Assembly (NCBI RefSeq): GCF_024449025.1 | Contig: NZ_JAHLKM010000028.1 | Coordinates: 1 to 33,525, forward strand | Direction: 5' to 3' | Length of the DNA: 33,525 nt | Origin: Natronomonas aquatica | GTDB lineage: Archaea > Halobacteriota > Halobacteria > Halobacteriales > Haloarculaceae | Part shown: in pieces, positions 6,602-13,263 of the stretch | How positions within the stretch are numbered: the first letter of the stretch is position 1 | Layout: every line of letters begins with the position of its first letter | Made by a program: the position numbers and the translations under genes | The notes under the pieces: generated by a model | The model's database searches: none | Told to the model about the DNA's origin: nothing | Seen by the model: the letters and a program-made list of their open reading frames with translations, nothing else

Positions 6602-6982
6602 TCAGCTCCGGGGGAACTCCTCGATCCGCTCGTGGACGTAGGCGGCCCACTCGTCGAGCGTCTCGTGCATCAGCTCGCGGGCCTCCTCCGGCGGCGTCGC
6701 GCGGTACTGGTAGACGTGGCCGCCGCTGTCCAGAAGCCGGCGCCGGCGGTCGGCTAATCCCTTCTCTATGAGCGTCGTCAGGCCGCGGTTGACGTTGCTC
6801 CGGTCGCGGTCGACGGCATCGGCGAGTTCGGCGACGGTGCTGTCCGGTGCGTCCAGAAGCTCCAGATACAGGCGTGCCTCGTGGTCCTGAATCCCGAACA
6901 CACACCGGAGTACCTCCTCGAGTCCCGGCTCCGAGCCGAGCATCAGATCGCGGAAGCGCGAGGGGTCCGGATCGGGTTCCAT
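6602..6982 (-). CDS. TrmB-family transcriptional regulator (helix-turn-helix)
   Basis: A 126-residue protein whose central part is the TrmB N-terminal winged helix: GIQDHEARLYLELLDAPDST, then VAELADAVDRDRSNVNRGLTTLIEKGLADRR. The residues after it form the wing and a short helical tail (PPEEARELMHETLDEWAAYV). It lacks the sugar-binding C-terminal domain of long TrmB proteins, like the many short haloarchaeal members. Converges on the histidine kinase with two bases between stop codons. A TATA-like TTTATCC about 27 bases before the ATG at 6982 (near 7005-7012) supports a leaderless start. Its targets are unknown; autoregulation or control of the hydrolase upstream of it is possible. Confidence 0.85.
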   Translation of the reverse strand: MEPDPDPSRFRDLMLGSEPGLEEVLRCVFGIQDHEARLYLELLDAPDSTVAELADAVDRDRSNVNRGLTTLIEKGLADRRRRLLDSGGHVYQYRATPPEEARELMHETLDEWAAYVHERIEEFPRS

Positions 6983-7033
6983 GAGTGTCCTTGGAAGCCG
7001 CGGGTGGATAAAGCCATCTGCCCCGACACAGGC

Positions 7034-7693
7034 TCAGTATCGGTCCTCCAGCCATCGGACCACGTCGGACACTTCGGCCGGCGTGGTCCCGTGGCCGACG
7101 TCGTAGGTCTCGAAGCGGACCTCGGCGCCGCCGTCCGCGAGCGTTTCGGCGGCATGTTCGGCCCGCCCGGGCGGGATCACCTGGTCGGCCGATCCACAGC
7201 CGACGAAGACCGGCTTTCCCGCGGCGTTTCCGGCGTCGTCTTCGTGCGATTCCGCGAGATAGCCGTTGAGCGCGACGACCCACCGATAGGCGTCGGGTCG
7301 CTCGAGGAGCGCGGCGAGGCTCGTGATCGCACCCTGGCTGAAACCGAACAGTCCGATCCGGTCGGGATCGAGACCGTGGGCCTCGACGGCCTCCCCGACG
7401 AACTCGTGGAGGCGATCGAGGCTCGAACGGAACCCATCCGGGTCGGGCTGGCTGGCGTGGAGACCGCCGGCCGAGAGATCCAACTCGTACCACGTGTAGC
7501 TGTCCGGGCCGCGCATCCGGTTCGGGGCCCGGACGCTCAGCACGTGAAGCTCCTCCGGCAACCGGGCGGCGATCGGGAGAAGGTCCCGCTCGTTTGCCCC
7601 CCGACCGTGGATCAAAACGACGGCCGGCGCGTCCGATCCGGCCGTCCCGGGACGGCTCCGGTGGTCGAGCGAAAGTTCCGTTGTGACATCCAT
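7034..7693 (-). CDS. Phospholipase/carboxylesterase-family alpha/beta hydrolase
   Basis: A 219-residue alpha/beta hydrolase of the phospholipase/carboxylesterase (YpfH/EstB-like) family. The oxyanion strand VVLIHGRGANERD is near residue 25, the nucleophile elbow GFSQG (Ser about 118) follows, the acid is in CGSADQVIP (Asp about 169), and the His is in DVGHGTTP near the end, so the catalytic triad is complete. No signal peptide is visible, so it acts in the cytoplasm on small carboxylic esters; the substrate cannot be predicted. A T-rich TATA-like element (CTTTTACTC on this strand, near 7714-7722) lies at leaderless distance from the ATG at 7693. The next gene on the same strand is the TrmB-like regulator, 51 bases on. 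Confidence 0.9.
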   Translation of the reverse strand: MDVTTELSLDHRSRPGTAGSDAPAVVLIHGRGANERDLLPIAARLPEELHVLSVRAPNRMRGPDSYTWYELDLSAGGLHASQPDPDGFRSSLDRLHEFVGEAVEAHGLDPDRIGLFGFSQGAITSLAALLERPDAYRWVVALNGYLAESHEDDAGNAAGKPVFVGCGSADQVIPPGRAEHAAETLADGGAEVRFETYDVGHGTTPAEVSDVVRWLEDRY

Positions 7694-7889
7694 AGCCGCG
7701 GTACGGTCGCGCCGAGTAAAAGCGGCCGGTATAGTAGCCGGTAGAAGTCAGTACAGATCCACTCGCGAGTGTCCGGCCTGCGTGGCTGTCGCTGGCCATC
7801 CTGCTGTGAGTAGTGTGTAAACAGTTCTACTGACTACTATAACCAGTGTGCTACGGGACCATTCTCCATGATAGTAATTACCACAGGAC

Positions 7890-7895
7890 TTATTA
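7890..7895 (+). promoter_or_regulatory. TATA box of the small zinc-finger gene
   Basis: TTATTA is centred about 28 bases before the ATG at 7921, the standard archaeal spacing for a transcript that begins at or within a few bases of the start codon. The 227-bp stretch between the two divergent genes holds nothing else I recognise apart from loosely related copies of a TAGTAGCC/GACTACTA-like motif. Confidence 0.5.
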
Positions 7896-7920
7896 GCGTG
7901 CTTATCGAACGCTATCGTGT

Positions 7921-8094
7921 ATGGCGACCGCAAACGAGAACGATATCTTCGACGAGTTCCTGCACGAGCGGGGTCACGACCACGAGGAAGCCTCCTGGGA
8001 AGAGGATTATAACAAGAAGCGCTGTCCGGACTGCGGTGGCCTCCACGACCTCGACGCCGCGACCTGTTCCGTCTGCGGCTGGCGGCCGAACTGA
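7921..8094 (+). CDS. Small zinc-finger protein, HVO_0416-like
   Basis: A 57-residue protein: an acidic N-terminal helix (NDIFDEFLHERGHDHEEASW) followed by a compact zinc ribbon CPDCGGLHDLDAATCSVCGW with two CxxC knuckles, the only four Cys in the protein. The order and spacing match the tiny one-domain zinc-finger proteins common in haloarchaea (the HVO_0416-type family). Role unknown; such micro-proteins are thought to mediate protein or RNA contacts. The ATG lies 26-28 bases after a TATA element, so the transcript is probably leaderless. A run of T follows the stop (8097-8102) and could act as an archaeal terminator. Confidence 0.85.
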   Translation: MATANENDIFDEFLHERGHDHEEASWEEDYNKKRCPDCGGLHDLDAATCSVCGWRPN

Positions 8095-8096
8095 CC

Positions 8097-8102
8097 TTTT
8101 TG
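8097..8102 (+). terminator. Oligo-T terminator after the zinc-finger gene
   Basis: CTTTTT comes right after the stop at 8094. Archaeal RNA polymerase terminates at T-runs in the non-template strand. The run is short, so it may be weak. Confidence 0.35.
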
Positions 8103-8190
8103 CGGCCGTCCCGTCCCCTGGACGGGCTTCGAAAGCATACGTTTCACCGGTCTCCGAGCAGCCGATACGCCCGCCGTCTCAAACACGTAT

Positions 8191-8196
8191 TTTATA
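8191..8196 (+). promoter_or_regulatory. TATA box of the helicase gene
   Basis: TTTATA lies 25-30 bases before the ATG at 8221. This spacing decides the start: the in-frame GTG at 8200 would lie upstream of the predicted transcription start. Confidence 0.6.
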
Positions 8197-8220
8197 CTTG
8201 TGGGCGGCATTACGCGAGTA

Positions 8221-10065
8221 ATGGCTGATTCCACCCACGTCACTCGGCTCTTCGGGGGACCGGGGAGCGGGAAGACGACGGCGTTACTCGACCGCGTCGA
8301 CGGGATGCTCGAGGACGGCGTCGAGATGCGTGACATCCTCGTCGTCTCCTACACCCGTGCGGCCGCCGCCGAGGTGCGCGAACGGCTGGCCGAACGGCTC
8401 GATCGCTCGCCCAAGTCGCTCCGGGGCAACGTCTGTACGATGCACGCGAAGGCCTACGAACTCCTGAACCTCTCGCGGGGCGACGTCGTCGGCGAGAACC
8501 ACAAGGAGACGTTCTGTGAGGAGTACGGCCTCGAATTCGAGGACGAGAACAAATCCGCCCGGCGACGGTCGGCCCGGTCGACGACGCTCGGCAACAAGAT
8601 CATCGCCACCTCCCAGTGGCTCCAGCGGACCGAACGCGACGTCGCCGACTGGTACGACGTCCCCTTCAAGTGGAACGAAGAGGAGGTCCGGCTCCCGCCG
8701 GAGATCGACGACCGCGCCCAGACCGGCAACAAGTACACGCCGACGTGGTCCTCCGACGACGACCGCGTCGACATCCCCGAGGCGATCCGCGCGTGGCGGA
8801 GCTACAAGGGCGAGGAGGGGATCGTCGGCTTCGCCGACATGCTCGAACGCGTCCAGCAGCGCTCTCTGGTCCCCAGCGTCGATCACCTCGTCATCGACGA
8901 GTTTCAGGACATCACGACCCTACAGTACGGGGTCTACGAGGAGTGGAAACCCCACGTCGAGTCGGTTCTCATCGCCGGCGACGACGATCAGGTCGTCTAC
9001 GCCTGGCAGGGCGCCGACCCGAACCTCCTTTTGGACGAGGGCGTCGACGACGACGTCGTGTTGCCCAACAGCTACCGGCTCCCCTCCCGGATCCTGAACG
9101 TCGTCAACACTCAGATCAGCCACATCGAGAAACGGCAGGACAAGGACCTCAAACCGCGCAAGCAGGGCGGCTCCGTCGAGGCCGTCCGGTCGCCGTCGAT
9201 GATCGATCTCGTCCGGAACGTTCGGATGACGATCGACGAGGACGAGGAGGGCAGCGTCATGTGTCTGTTCCGGGCCCGCTATCAGATGTTCCAGTTCATG
9301 GACGAGTTCATCGGCGAGGGGATCCCCTTCACCGCGCTGACCGACCAGCGGATGTGGACCGACCGGCTCCGGGGGTACGTCGAGGGGATCGAGGCGCTGT
9401 CCGACGGGGAGCCGATCGACGGCCTGCAGGCCAGACGGCTCGGGGAGATGCTCGCCGACAGCGCCTTCGGCACCGGCGAGCGGGACGACTATTTCGAGGC
9501 CCTGGAGGAACTGGAGGATGCGGAGGGCGTCGAGGACCTCACCGACCTGGAGGTCGATCCCGCGTTCGTCGACGACCACGCGCCCTTCGCCCCGGGGCCG
9601 GCCTCGGCGGCCGACATGCTCACCCGGGTTTCGAACTTCCAGGAGCGGTCGGTCGACGCCTATTTCAGCGGCGATTACCGCGGCGCCGATCCCGAGCGCG
9701 TCCGGCTGGGTACGATCCACTCCGCGAAGGGCCGGGAGGCCGATCACGTCTTCGTCGCGACCGACCTCACGGAGAAGGTCGTCGAGCAGATGGCCGCCTC
9801 CGTCGAGGATCCCGAGGCCGTCCCCGGCGTCACCGAGTTCACGAAGCGCTCGGATCCGGTGCCGACGATGACCGACAACGAACGGCGCGTGTTCTACGTC
9901 GGGATGTCCCGCGCCCGCGAACGGCTCGTGTTGCTTGAGGGCCTCGTCGACGGCGCGCCGACGCTGCCGATCGACGTGCTGTTGTACAACGAACTCGTCG
10001 ACAAGTCCCTGGAGGACGTCCTCGCCGAAGCCCAGGAACACGGCGAGGAACTCAAAGCGGACTGA
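8221..10065 (+). CDS. UvrD/Rep-family superfamily 1 DNA helicase
   Basis: A 614-residue ATP-dependent 3'-5' helicase of the UvrD/Rep/PcrA class. Motifs occur in order: Walker A GGPGSGKTT (residues about 12-20), Ia VVSYTRAAAAEVRERL, Walker B VIDEFQD (about 224-230), III GDDDQVVYAWQGA, IV SYRLPSRI, V RLGTIHSAKGREADHVF (about 500), and VI VFYVGMSRARERLVL (about 560). It is shorter than bacterial UvrD (about 720), lacking the long C-terminal tail, as is common in haloarchaea. Likely acts in nucleotide excision repair, replication restart or recombination control. The ATG at 8221 is 27 bases after a clear TATA box (leaderless). Stands alone; the next gene is 110 bases on. Confidence 0.95.
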   Translation: MADSTHVTRLFGGPGSGKTTALLDRVDGMLEDGVEMRDILVVSYTRAAAAEVRERLAERLDRSPKSLRGNVCTMHAKAYELLNLSRGDVVGENHKETFCEEYGLEFEDENKSARRRSARSTTLGNKIIATSQWLQRTERDVADWYDVPFKWNEEEVRLPPEIDDRAQTGNKYTPTWSSDDDRVDIPEAIRAWRSYKGEEGIVGFADMLERVQQRSLVPSVDHLVIDEFQDITTLQYGVYEEWKPHVESVLIAGDDDQVVYAWQGADPNLLLDEGVDDDVVLPNSYRLPSRILNVVNTQISHIEKRQDKDLKPRKQGGSVEAVRSPSMIDLVRNVRMTIDEDEEGSVMCLFRARYQMFQFMDEFIGEGIPFTALTDQRMWTDRLRGYVEGIEALSDGEPIDGLQARRLGEMLADSAFGTGERDDYFEALEELEDAEGVEDLTDLEVDPAFVDDHAPFAPGPASAADMLTRVSNFQERSVDAYFSGDYRGADPERVRLGTIHSAKGREADHVFVATDLTEKVVEQMAASVEDPEAVPGVTEFTKRSDPVPTMTDNERRVFYVGMSRARERLVLLEGLVDGAPTLPIDVLLYNELVDKSLEDVLAEAQEHGEELKAD

Positions 10066-10175
10066 GCGACGGGCACGGGTCCGGGGACGCGACACCAGTA
10101 GCTTGATTAGACCGCCCGCGCACTTGCTCGTATCCCGTCTCGACCGGCGCGAACCGGGAGACGGGAGGCGCACAC

Positions 10176-10688
10176 ATGACCTGGATCGACCAAGCGATCG
10201 ACGGACTCAAACGGACGAACATCGAGCTGATCGCGTACCTCCCCGATACGACGATATCGCCGCTCATCGAGGCGACACAGGACGATGACGCCTTCGAGAC
10301 GGTGCTCGTGACCAGAGAGGAGGCGGCCGTCGGCGTGCTCTCGGGCGCCTGGCTCGGCGGCAGACGCGGCGCCCTGCTGTGTCAATCGAGCGGGCTCGCG
10401 AACACGTTCAACGCTTTGGCCTCCCTGAGCGTCCCCGCCCGGCTCCCGTTTCTGGGGATCGTGACCCGACGCGGCGATCTGGGGGAGTTCAACCTCGCAC
10501 AGGTGCCCGCCGGGTACAACATGCCCGGGCTGCTCGATGAGCTGTCCGTCCGCAACCACTCGGTCCACGACGCCGAGGACGTCGACGACCGCGTGGAGAT
10601 GGCGGCCGAAAGCGCCTTCTCGACGGAGACGCCCTACGTCCTGCTCTTGGAGACGACTGTGACCGGCTACAAGGAGGAATCAAAGTGA
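10176..10688 (+). CDS. ThDP-dependent decarboxylase alpha subunit, ComD-like
   Basis: A 170-residue protein resembling the ThDP-enzyme pyrimidine-binding domain, as in sulfopyruvate decarboxylase subunit ComD or the N-terminal part of phosphonopyruvate decarboxylase. It carries the region VTREEAAVGVLSGAWLGGRR, in which the conserved Glu activates the cofactor, then LLCQSSGLANTFNALASL and PFLGIVTRRGDLGEFN. Its GTGA stop overlaps the start of the next gene, which supplies the pyrophosphate-binding half, so the two form one enzyme. In methanogens ComDE decarboxylates sulfopyruvate for coenzyme M synthesis. Haloarchaea are not known to make coenzyme M, so the real 2-oxo-acid substrate here is open. 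Confidence 0.8.
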   Translation: MTWIDQAIDGLKRTNIELIAYLPDTTISPLIEATQDDDAFETVLVTREEAAVGVLSGAWLGGRRGALLCQSSGLANTFNALASLSVPARLPFLGIVTRRGDLGEFNLAQVPAGYNMPGLLDELSVRNHSVHDAEDVDDRVEMAAESAFSTETPYVLLLETTVTGYKEESK

Positions 10689-11278
10689 CGGGGGAAGACG
10701 AACGCGACGACGGCGACGAAGGCCGGGCCGACCAGTTCGTCTGCACGGCGGCCGTCCTCGACGTTACCCCGGACGTCGTGGCCGTCTCGAACCTCGGGGT
10801 CGCCTCCTACGTCCTGGCGGGCGTCGCGGACCGCGAGCGGAACTTCTACCAGTGGGGCAGCATGGGCGTGACGACGCCGACGGGGCTCGGGCTGGCGCTG
10901 GCCGTCGACGATCCGGTCGTCGTCTTCGAGGGCGACGGCTCACTTTTGATGTCGCTGGGCGTGCTCTCGACGCTTGGCGCCGTCGATCCGCCCAACCTTA
11001 CGGTCGTCGTCTGGGACAACGCCATCTACGGTACGACCGGCGGCCAGCCGAACCACTCCGCCTCGACGGACTTCGTCGGCGTCGCCGAGAGCTGTGGCGT
11101 CCCCGCGACCCGCGTCCGAAGCGAGGACGCCTTCGAGGACGCCTACCGGGCGGCGACGGAGCGCGACCGGACCGAACTCATCGTCTGTGCGGTCGAGCCG
11201 GTCGATCCGGACACCCGCCCGCCGTTCGATTTCGCCCACATCAAACGGCGCGTCCGGGAGGAACTCGCCGGCGAGTAG
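10685..11278 (+). CDS. ThDP-dependent decarboxylase beta subunit, ComE-like
   Basis: A 197-residue protein with the ThDP pyrophosphate-binding fold. The GDG motif in FEGDGSLLMSLGVLSTL (residues about 79-95) is followed after about 20 residues by VWDNAIYGTTGGQPNHS, giving the Mg/diphosphate-binding GDG...N pattern. The first 20 residues are Asp/Glu-rich and unconserved in appearance. Start is GTG at 10685, overlapping the alpha-subunit stop by four bases, so synthesis is coupled 1:1. Together the two subunits equal one full-length phosphonopyruvate/sulfopyruvate decarboxylase. The pair has no neighbours that reveal a pathway. Confidence 0.82.
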   Translation: MTGEDERDDGDEGRADQFVCTAAVLDVTPDVVAVSNLGVASYVLAGVADRERNFYQWGSMGVTTPTGLGLALAVDDPVVVFEGDGSLLMSLGVLSTLGAVDPPNLTVVVWDNAIYGTTGGQPNHSASTDFVGVAESCGVPATRVRSEDAFEDAYRAATERDRTELIVCAVEPVDPDTRPPFDFAHIKRRVREELAGE

Positions 11279-11284
11279 CCCCCG

Positions 11285-11515
11285 TCACTCGCCGCTACGG
11301 ATATCCTTCAGCCGCCGGAGCCGTCCGACGGTCCGGTCGGTCAGCCGGACGTAGACGTACTCGCTGAGGGCGACGAGCCCGACCGCAGCACAGAGAAAGA
11401 GCGCGCCGAAGAGGTATCGCCCCTCGAGCAGGCTGGAGACGCCCACGATGCCGACGGGCCCGGCGACGACGAGCGTCGCCGCGAGCTGGAGCGTCCGGAC
11501 GATGCCGATGGCCAT
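11285..11515 (-). CDS. Small two-helix membrane protein
   Basis: A 76-residue protein with two hydrophobic segments (about 6-28, VRTLQLAATLVVAGPVGIVG, and 34-56, LFGALFLCAAVGLVALSEYV), then a basic C-terminal tail (RLRRLKDIRSGE), suggesting a hairpin with the tail in the cytoplasm. It is clearly related to the next gene on this strand (11531-11812): both share a core like TLQLAATLVVAGPVGIVGVSSLLEGR against TIGLFGTVVLAAPIGLLGVEFLLGDR. The two therefore look like a tandem duplication. Function unknown. The ATG at 11515 is 15 bases past the upstream gene's stop, implying an operon. Confidence 0.7.
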   Translation of the reverse strand: MAIGIVRTLQLAATLVVAGPVGIVGVSSLLEGRYLFGALFLCAAVGLVALSEYVYVRLTDRTVGRLRRLKDIRSGE

Positions 11516-11530
11516 ACCCGTCCTTTTCGT

Positions 11531-11812
11531 TCAGTGCTTATAGGTCTCCCCGTCCTCGTCCTCGCCCACTCTGTCCGCGTCGCCTTCGTCACCGTCGTCG
11601 GGTGCTTTGACCGCCACGTCGGCGACGGTATCGGCGACGATTCCCTTCAGGCTCGGTCGGAAGTAGCCGCCGGCGACGAGCGCGACGGCGATCACGAGGA
11701 AGCCGGCCCCGACGATCGGCCGGTCGCCCAGAAGGAACTCGACTCCCAGGAGGCCGATCGGCGCCGCCAGTACGACCGTCCCGAAGAGCCCGATCGTATC
11801 GAGCAGGTTCAT
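11531..11812 (-). CDS. Small two-helix membrane protein, paralogue of its neighbour
   Basis: A 93-residue protein starting MNLLDTIGLFG. Two hydrophobic segments (about 5-28 and 32-51) are followed by a hydrophilic, very acidic tail (DGDEGDADRVGEDEDGE) not present in the paralogue downstream. The frame is open far upstream, but the ATG at 11812 is chosen because it aligns with the paralogue's N terminus. Divergent from riboflavin synthase. Function unknown; small haloarchaeal membrane proteins of this kind carry DUF numbers, but I cannot assign one with certainty. Confidence 0.72.
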   Translation of the reverse strand: MNLLDTIGLFGTVVLAAPIGLLGVEFLLGDRPIVGAGFLVIAVALVAGGYFRPSLKGIVADTVADVAVKAPDDGDEGDADRVGEDEDGETYKH

Positions 11813-11938
11813 GCTGTATTGGCCTCCGAACCGGCGGAACGAAAAGGCGTTCGTCTCCGCTCCGCCTTCGGCCGTCGCGGCCGGCGTCCCCGACCCTGAT
11901 GACGACAGCCTTTCGGCCCCGCCGCTCCAACCCGGTGT

Positions 11939-12529
11939 ATGTTCACCGGGATCGTCGAGACGACCGGCGAGATCGTCGCTGTCGAGGACACGGCGGACGG
12001 ACGGCGGCTCCGCGTGGCTGCCCCCTTCGCCGACGAACTCGAGGGCGGCCAGAGCGTCGCAGTAAGCGGGGCGTGTCTCACCGTCGAGGCGTTCGACGAC
12101 GAGAGCTTCGAGCTGTTCCTCTCGACGGAGACGCTCGAACGGACGTACCTCGATAGCGTCGGGGTCGGCGACCGTGTCAACCTCGAACGCGCGCTGCCGG
12201 CCGACGGCCGATTCGACGGCCACTTCGTCCAGGGCCACGTCGACGGTGTCGCCGAGGTGACCGAGATCGAGCGGGTCGGCGAGGACTGGACCTTCGGCTT
12301 CTCGCTGCCGGCCGACCTCCGGCGCTACGTTGTCGGGAAGGGCTCGATCGCGATCGACGGGATCTCCCTGACCGTCGCCGACCTCCGGGAAGGGTCGTTC
12401 ACCGTCGCGATCATCCCCACGACTTATGAGTTGACGACGCTCTCCGAGAAGTCGGTCGGCGATCCGGTCCACGTCGAGGTCGACGTGGTGGCAAAGTATG
12501 TCGAGCGGTTGACCGAAGGGTATCGTTGA
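11939..12529 (+). CDS. ribE: Riboflavin synthase, bacterial (alpha-chain) type
   Basis: A 196-residue protein beginning MFTGIVETTGEI, the hallmark start of bacterial/eukaryotic riboflavin synthase (EC 2.5.1.9), which dismutates two 6,7-dimethyl-8-ribityllumazines to riboflavin in a homotrimer. Two homologous lumazine-binding barrels are visible: the first about 1-88 with SVAVSGACLTVE, the second about 90-187 with FVQGHVDG and SIAIDGISLTVAD. Most archaea use an unrelated small synthase (RibC type, related to lumazine synthase); the bacterial form is usual in haloarchaea and points to an old transfer from bacteria. I see no FMN riboswitch in the 126 bases upstream. The next gene starts 18 bases on. 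Confidence 0.95.
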   Translation: MFTGIVETTGEIVAVEDTADGRRLRVAAPFADELEGGQSVAVSGACLTVEAFDDESFELFLSTETLERTYLDSVGVGDRVNLERALPADGRFDGHFVQGHVDGVAEVTEIERVGEDWTFGFSLPADLRRYVVGKGSIAIDGISLTVADLREGSFTVAIIPTTYELTTLSEKSVGDPVHVEVDVVAKYVERLTEGYR

Positions 12530-12547
12530 GATCCGCGTTCTGAAGAG

Positions 12548-12922
12548 ATGAGTGAGAAACCGCGAGAGTACGACCGCGAGTACACAACGCGGACAGGAAC
12601 GACCATCCGACGGCGACTTGGCTACTCGCACAACCACGGCAAGGTGAAGCGGTTCGTAGTGCAACTGGAGTACCTGCACGAAGGGGACTGGACGCCAGTC
12701 GTCCGCTACGACCACGATCCCGAAAGCGACCACGGCCACGACGTGACCGACGAAGGCTTGCACATCGACGTGTACCGGGATGGCGAGAAGTACCGGCAGG
12801 AGTACGTCGCCCCGCCGATGCCGGCCAGCGTCGCGCTCGACTTCGCCGAAGACCATTTAGCGGAGAACACCCAACGATTCACAAGGAGATTCGAGGAATG
12901 GCACGAGATCAGGAAGCAGTGA
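12548..12922 (+). CDS. Haloarchaeal protein of unknown function (DUF7718-like), first gene of a pair
   Basis: A 124-residue protein with the recognisable haloarchaeal pattern YTTRTGTTIRRRLGYSHNHG, FVVQLEYLHEGDWTPVVRYDHD, and GLHIDVYRDGEKYRQEYV, ending in a charged helix (EDHLAENTQRFTRRFEEWHEI). It looks like a small alpha+beta fold with many His, Tyr and Arg. I believe it belongs to the family named DUF7718, but that is from memory. The second gene overlaps its last 25 bases. This pair sits between a housekeeping gene and an IS-end-like hairpin, with codon use less G/C-biased than its neighbours; both suggest mobility. Toxin-antitoxin or defence roles are possible but unproven. Confidence 0.65.
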   Translation: MSEKPREYDREYTTRTGTTIRRRLGYSHNHGKVKRFVVQLEYLHEGDWTPVVRYDHDPESDHGHDVTDEGLHIDVYRDGEKYRQEYVAPPMPASVALDFAEDHLAENTQRFTRRFEEWHEIRKQ

Positions 12923-13086
12923 GCGACGAAGAGTTAGAAACACTCTGTGAGGAAATGGAGGATCAACGCGAGGAACTACGCGAGGCGCTGGCAGAAGACC
13001 TCGGTGGGGAACCGGAGGATTACAACGCCGAGGAGTACCTCAACGACCGCGCTGGCGAGCCTGTGGCCGATGGCGGCGAATCTTGA
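12898..13086 (+). CDS. Small acidic helical protein, second gene of the pair
   Basis: A 62-residue, very acidic, predicted coiled-coil/helical protein (SDEELETLCEEMEDQREELR, then EALAEDLGGE) with a flexible end. It overlaps the end of the preceding gene by 25 bases in another frame. A Shine-Dalgarno-like AAGGAG at 12880-12885 precedes the ATG and supports reinitiation. The basic/acidic pairing with its partner would allow a direct complex. No family recognised. Confidence 0.6.
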   Translation: MARDQEAVSDEELETLCEEMEDQREELREALAEDLGGEPEDYNAEEYLNDRAGEPVADGGES

Positions 13087-13145
13087 CATCCTACGTCCGA
13101 CCGATCGGCTGTCTACCCCACGGCTTCAGCTGTGGGCTTTCCCCT
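13084..13145 (+). mobile_element. Solo right-end-like hairpin of an IS200/IS605 element
   Basis: TGACATCCT at 13084-13092 is followed at 13117-13136 by an imperfect 8-bp hairpin (arms 13117-13124/13129-13136, one G-U, loop TTCA), then CTTTCCCC. The same order (TGACATCCT, a GGCT..AGCC hairpin, GTGGGG, TTCCCCC) occurs at 33316-33352, at the end of an intact tnpB tail in the same orientation. No tnpB sequence follows here. It is read as the stranded right end of a lost IS200/IS605-family insertion. The remainder of 13087-13263 holds only this and the nmd3 promoter. Confidence 0.55.
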
Positions 13146-13231
13146 TGATATCGCTGTAACCCCGTTTCACCGGCGTTCGAAACTGCCAGTCCTAGTCGTC
13201 CCCACTCATACCGACCGCCACCACAACGGGC

Positions 13232-13239
13232 TTTTTAAC
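13232..13239 (+). promoter_or_regulatory. TATA box of nmd3
   Basis: TTTTTAAC is centred 28 bases before the ATG at 13264. This selects that ATG over the open frame that continues upstream to 13132 and predicts a leaderless message. Confidence 0.6.
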
Positions 13240-13263
13240 CGCCTCGGGCGGCTACCCCCGCCA

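Noticed and set aside
7694-7920. Short ORF on the minus strand at 7748-7933 in the divergent spacer
   Set aside because: It overlaps the promoter and start of the zinc-finger gene and has no protein-like composition.
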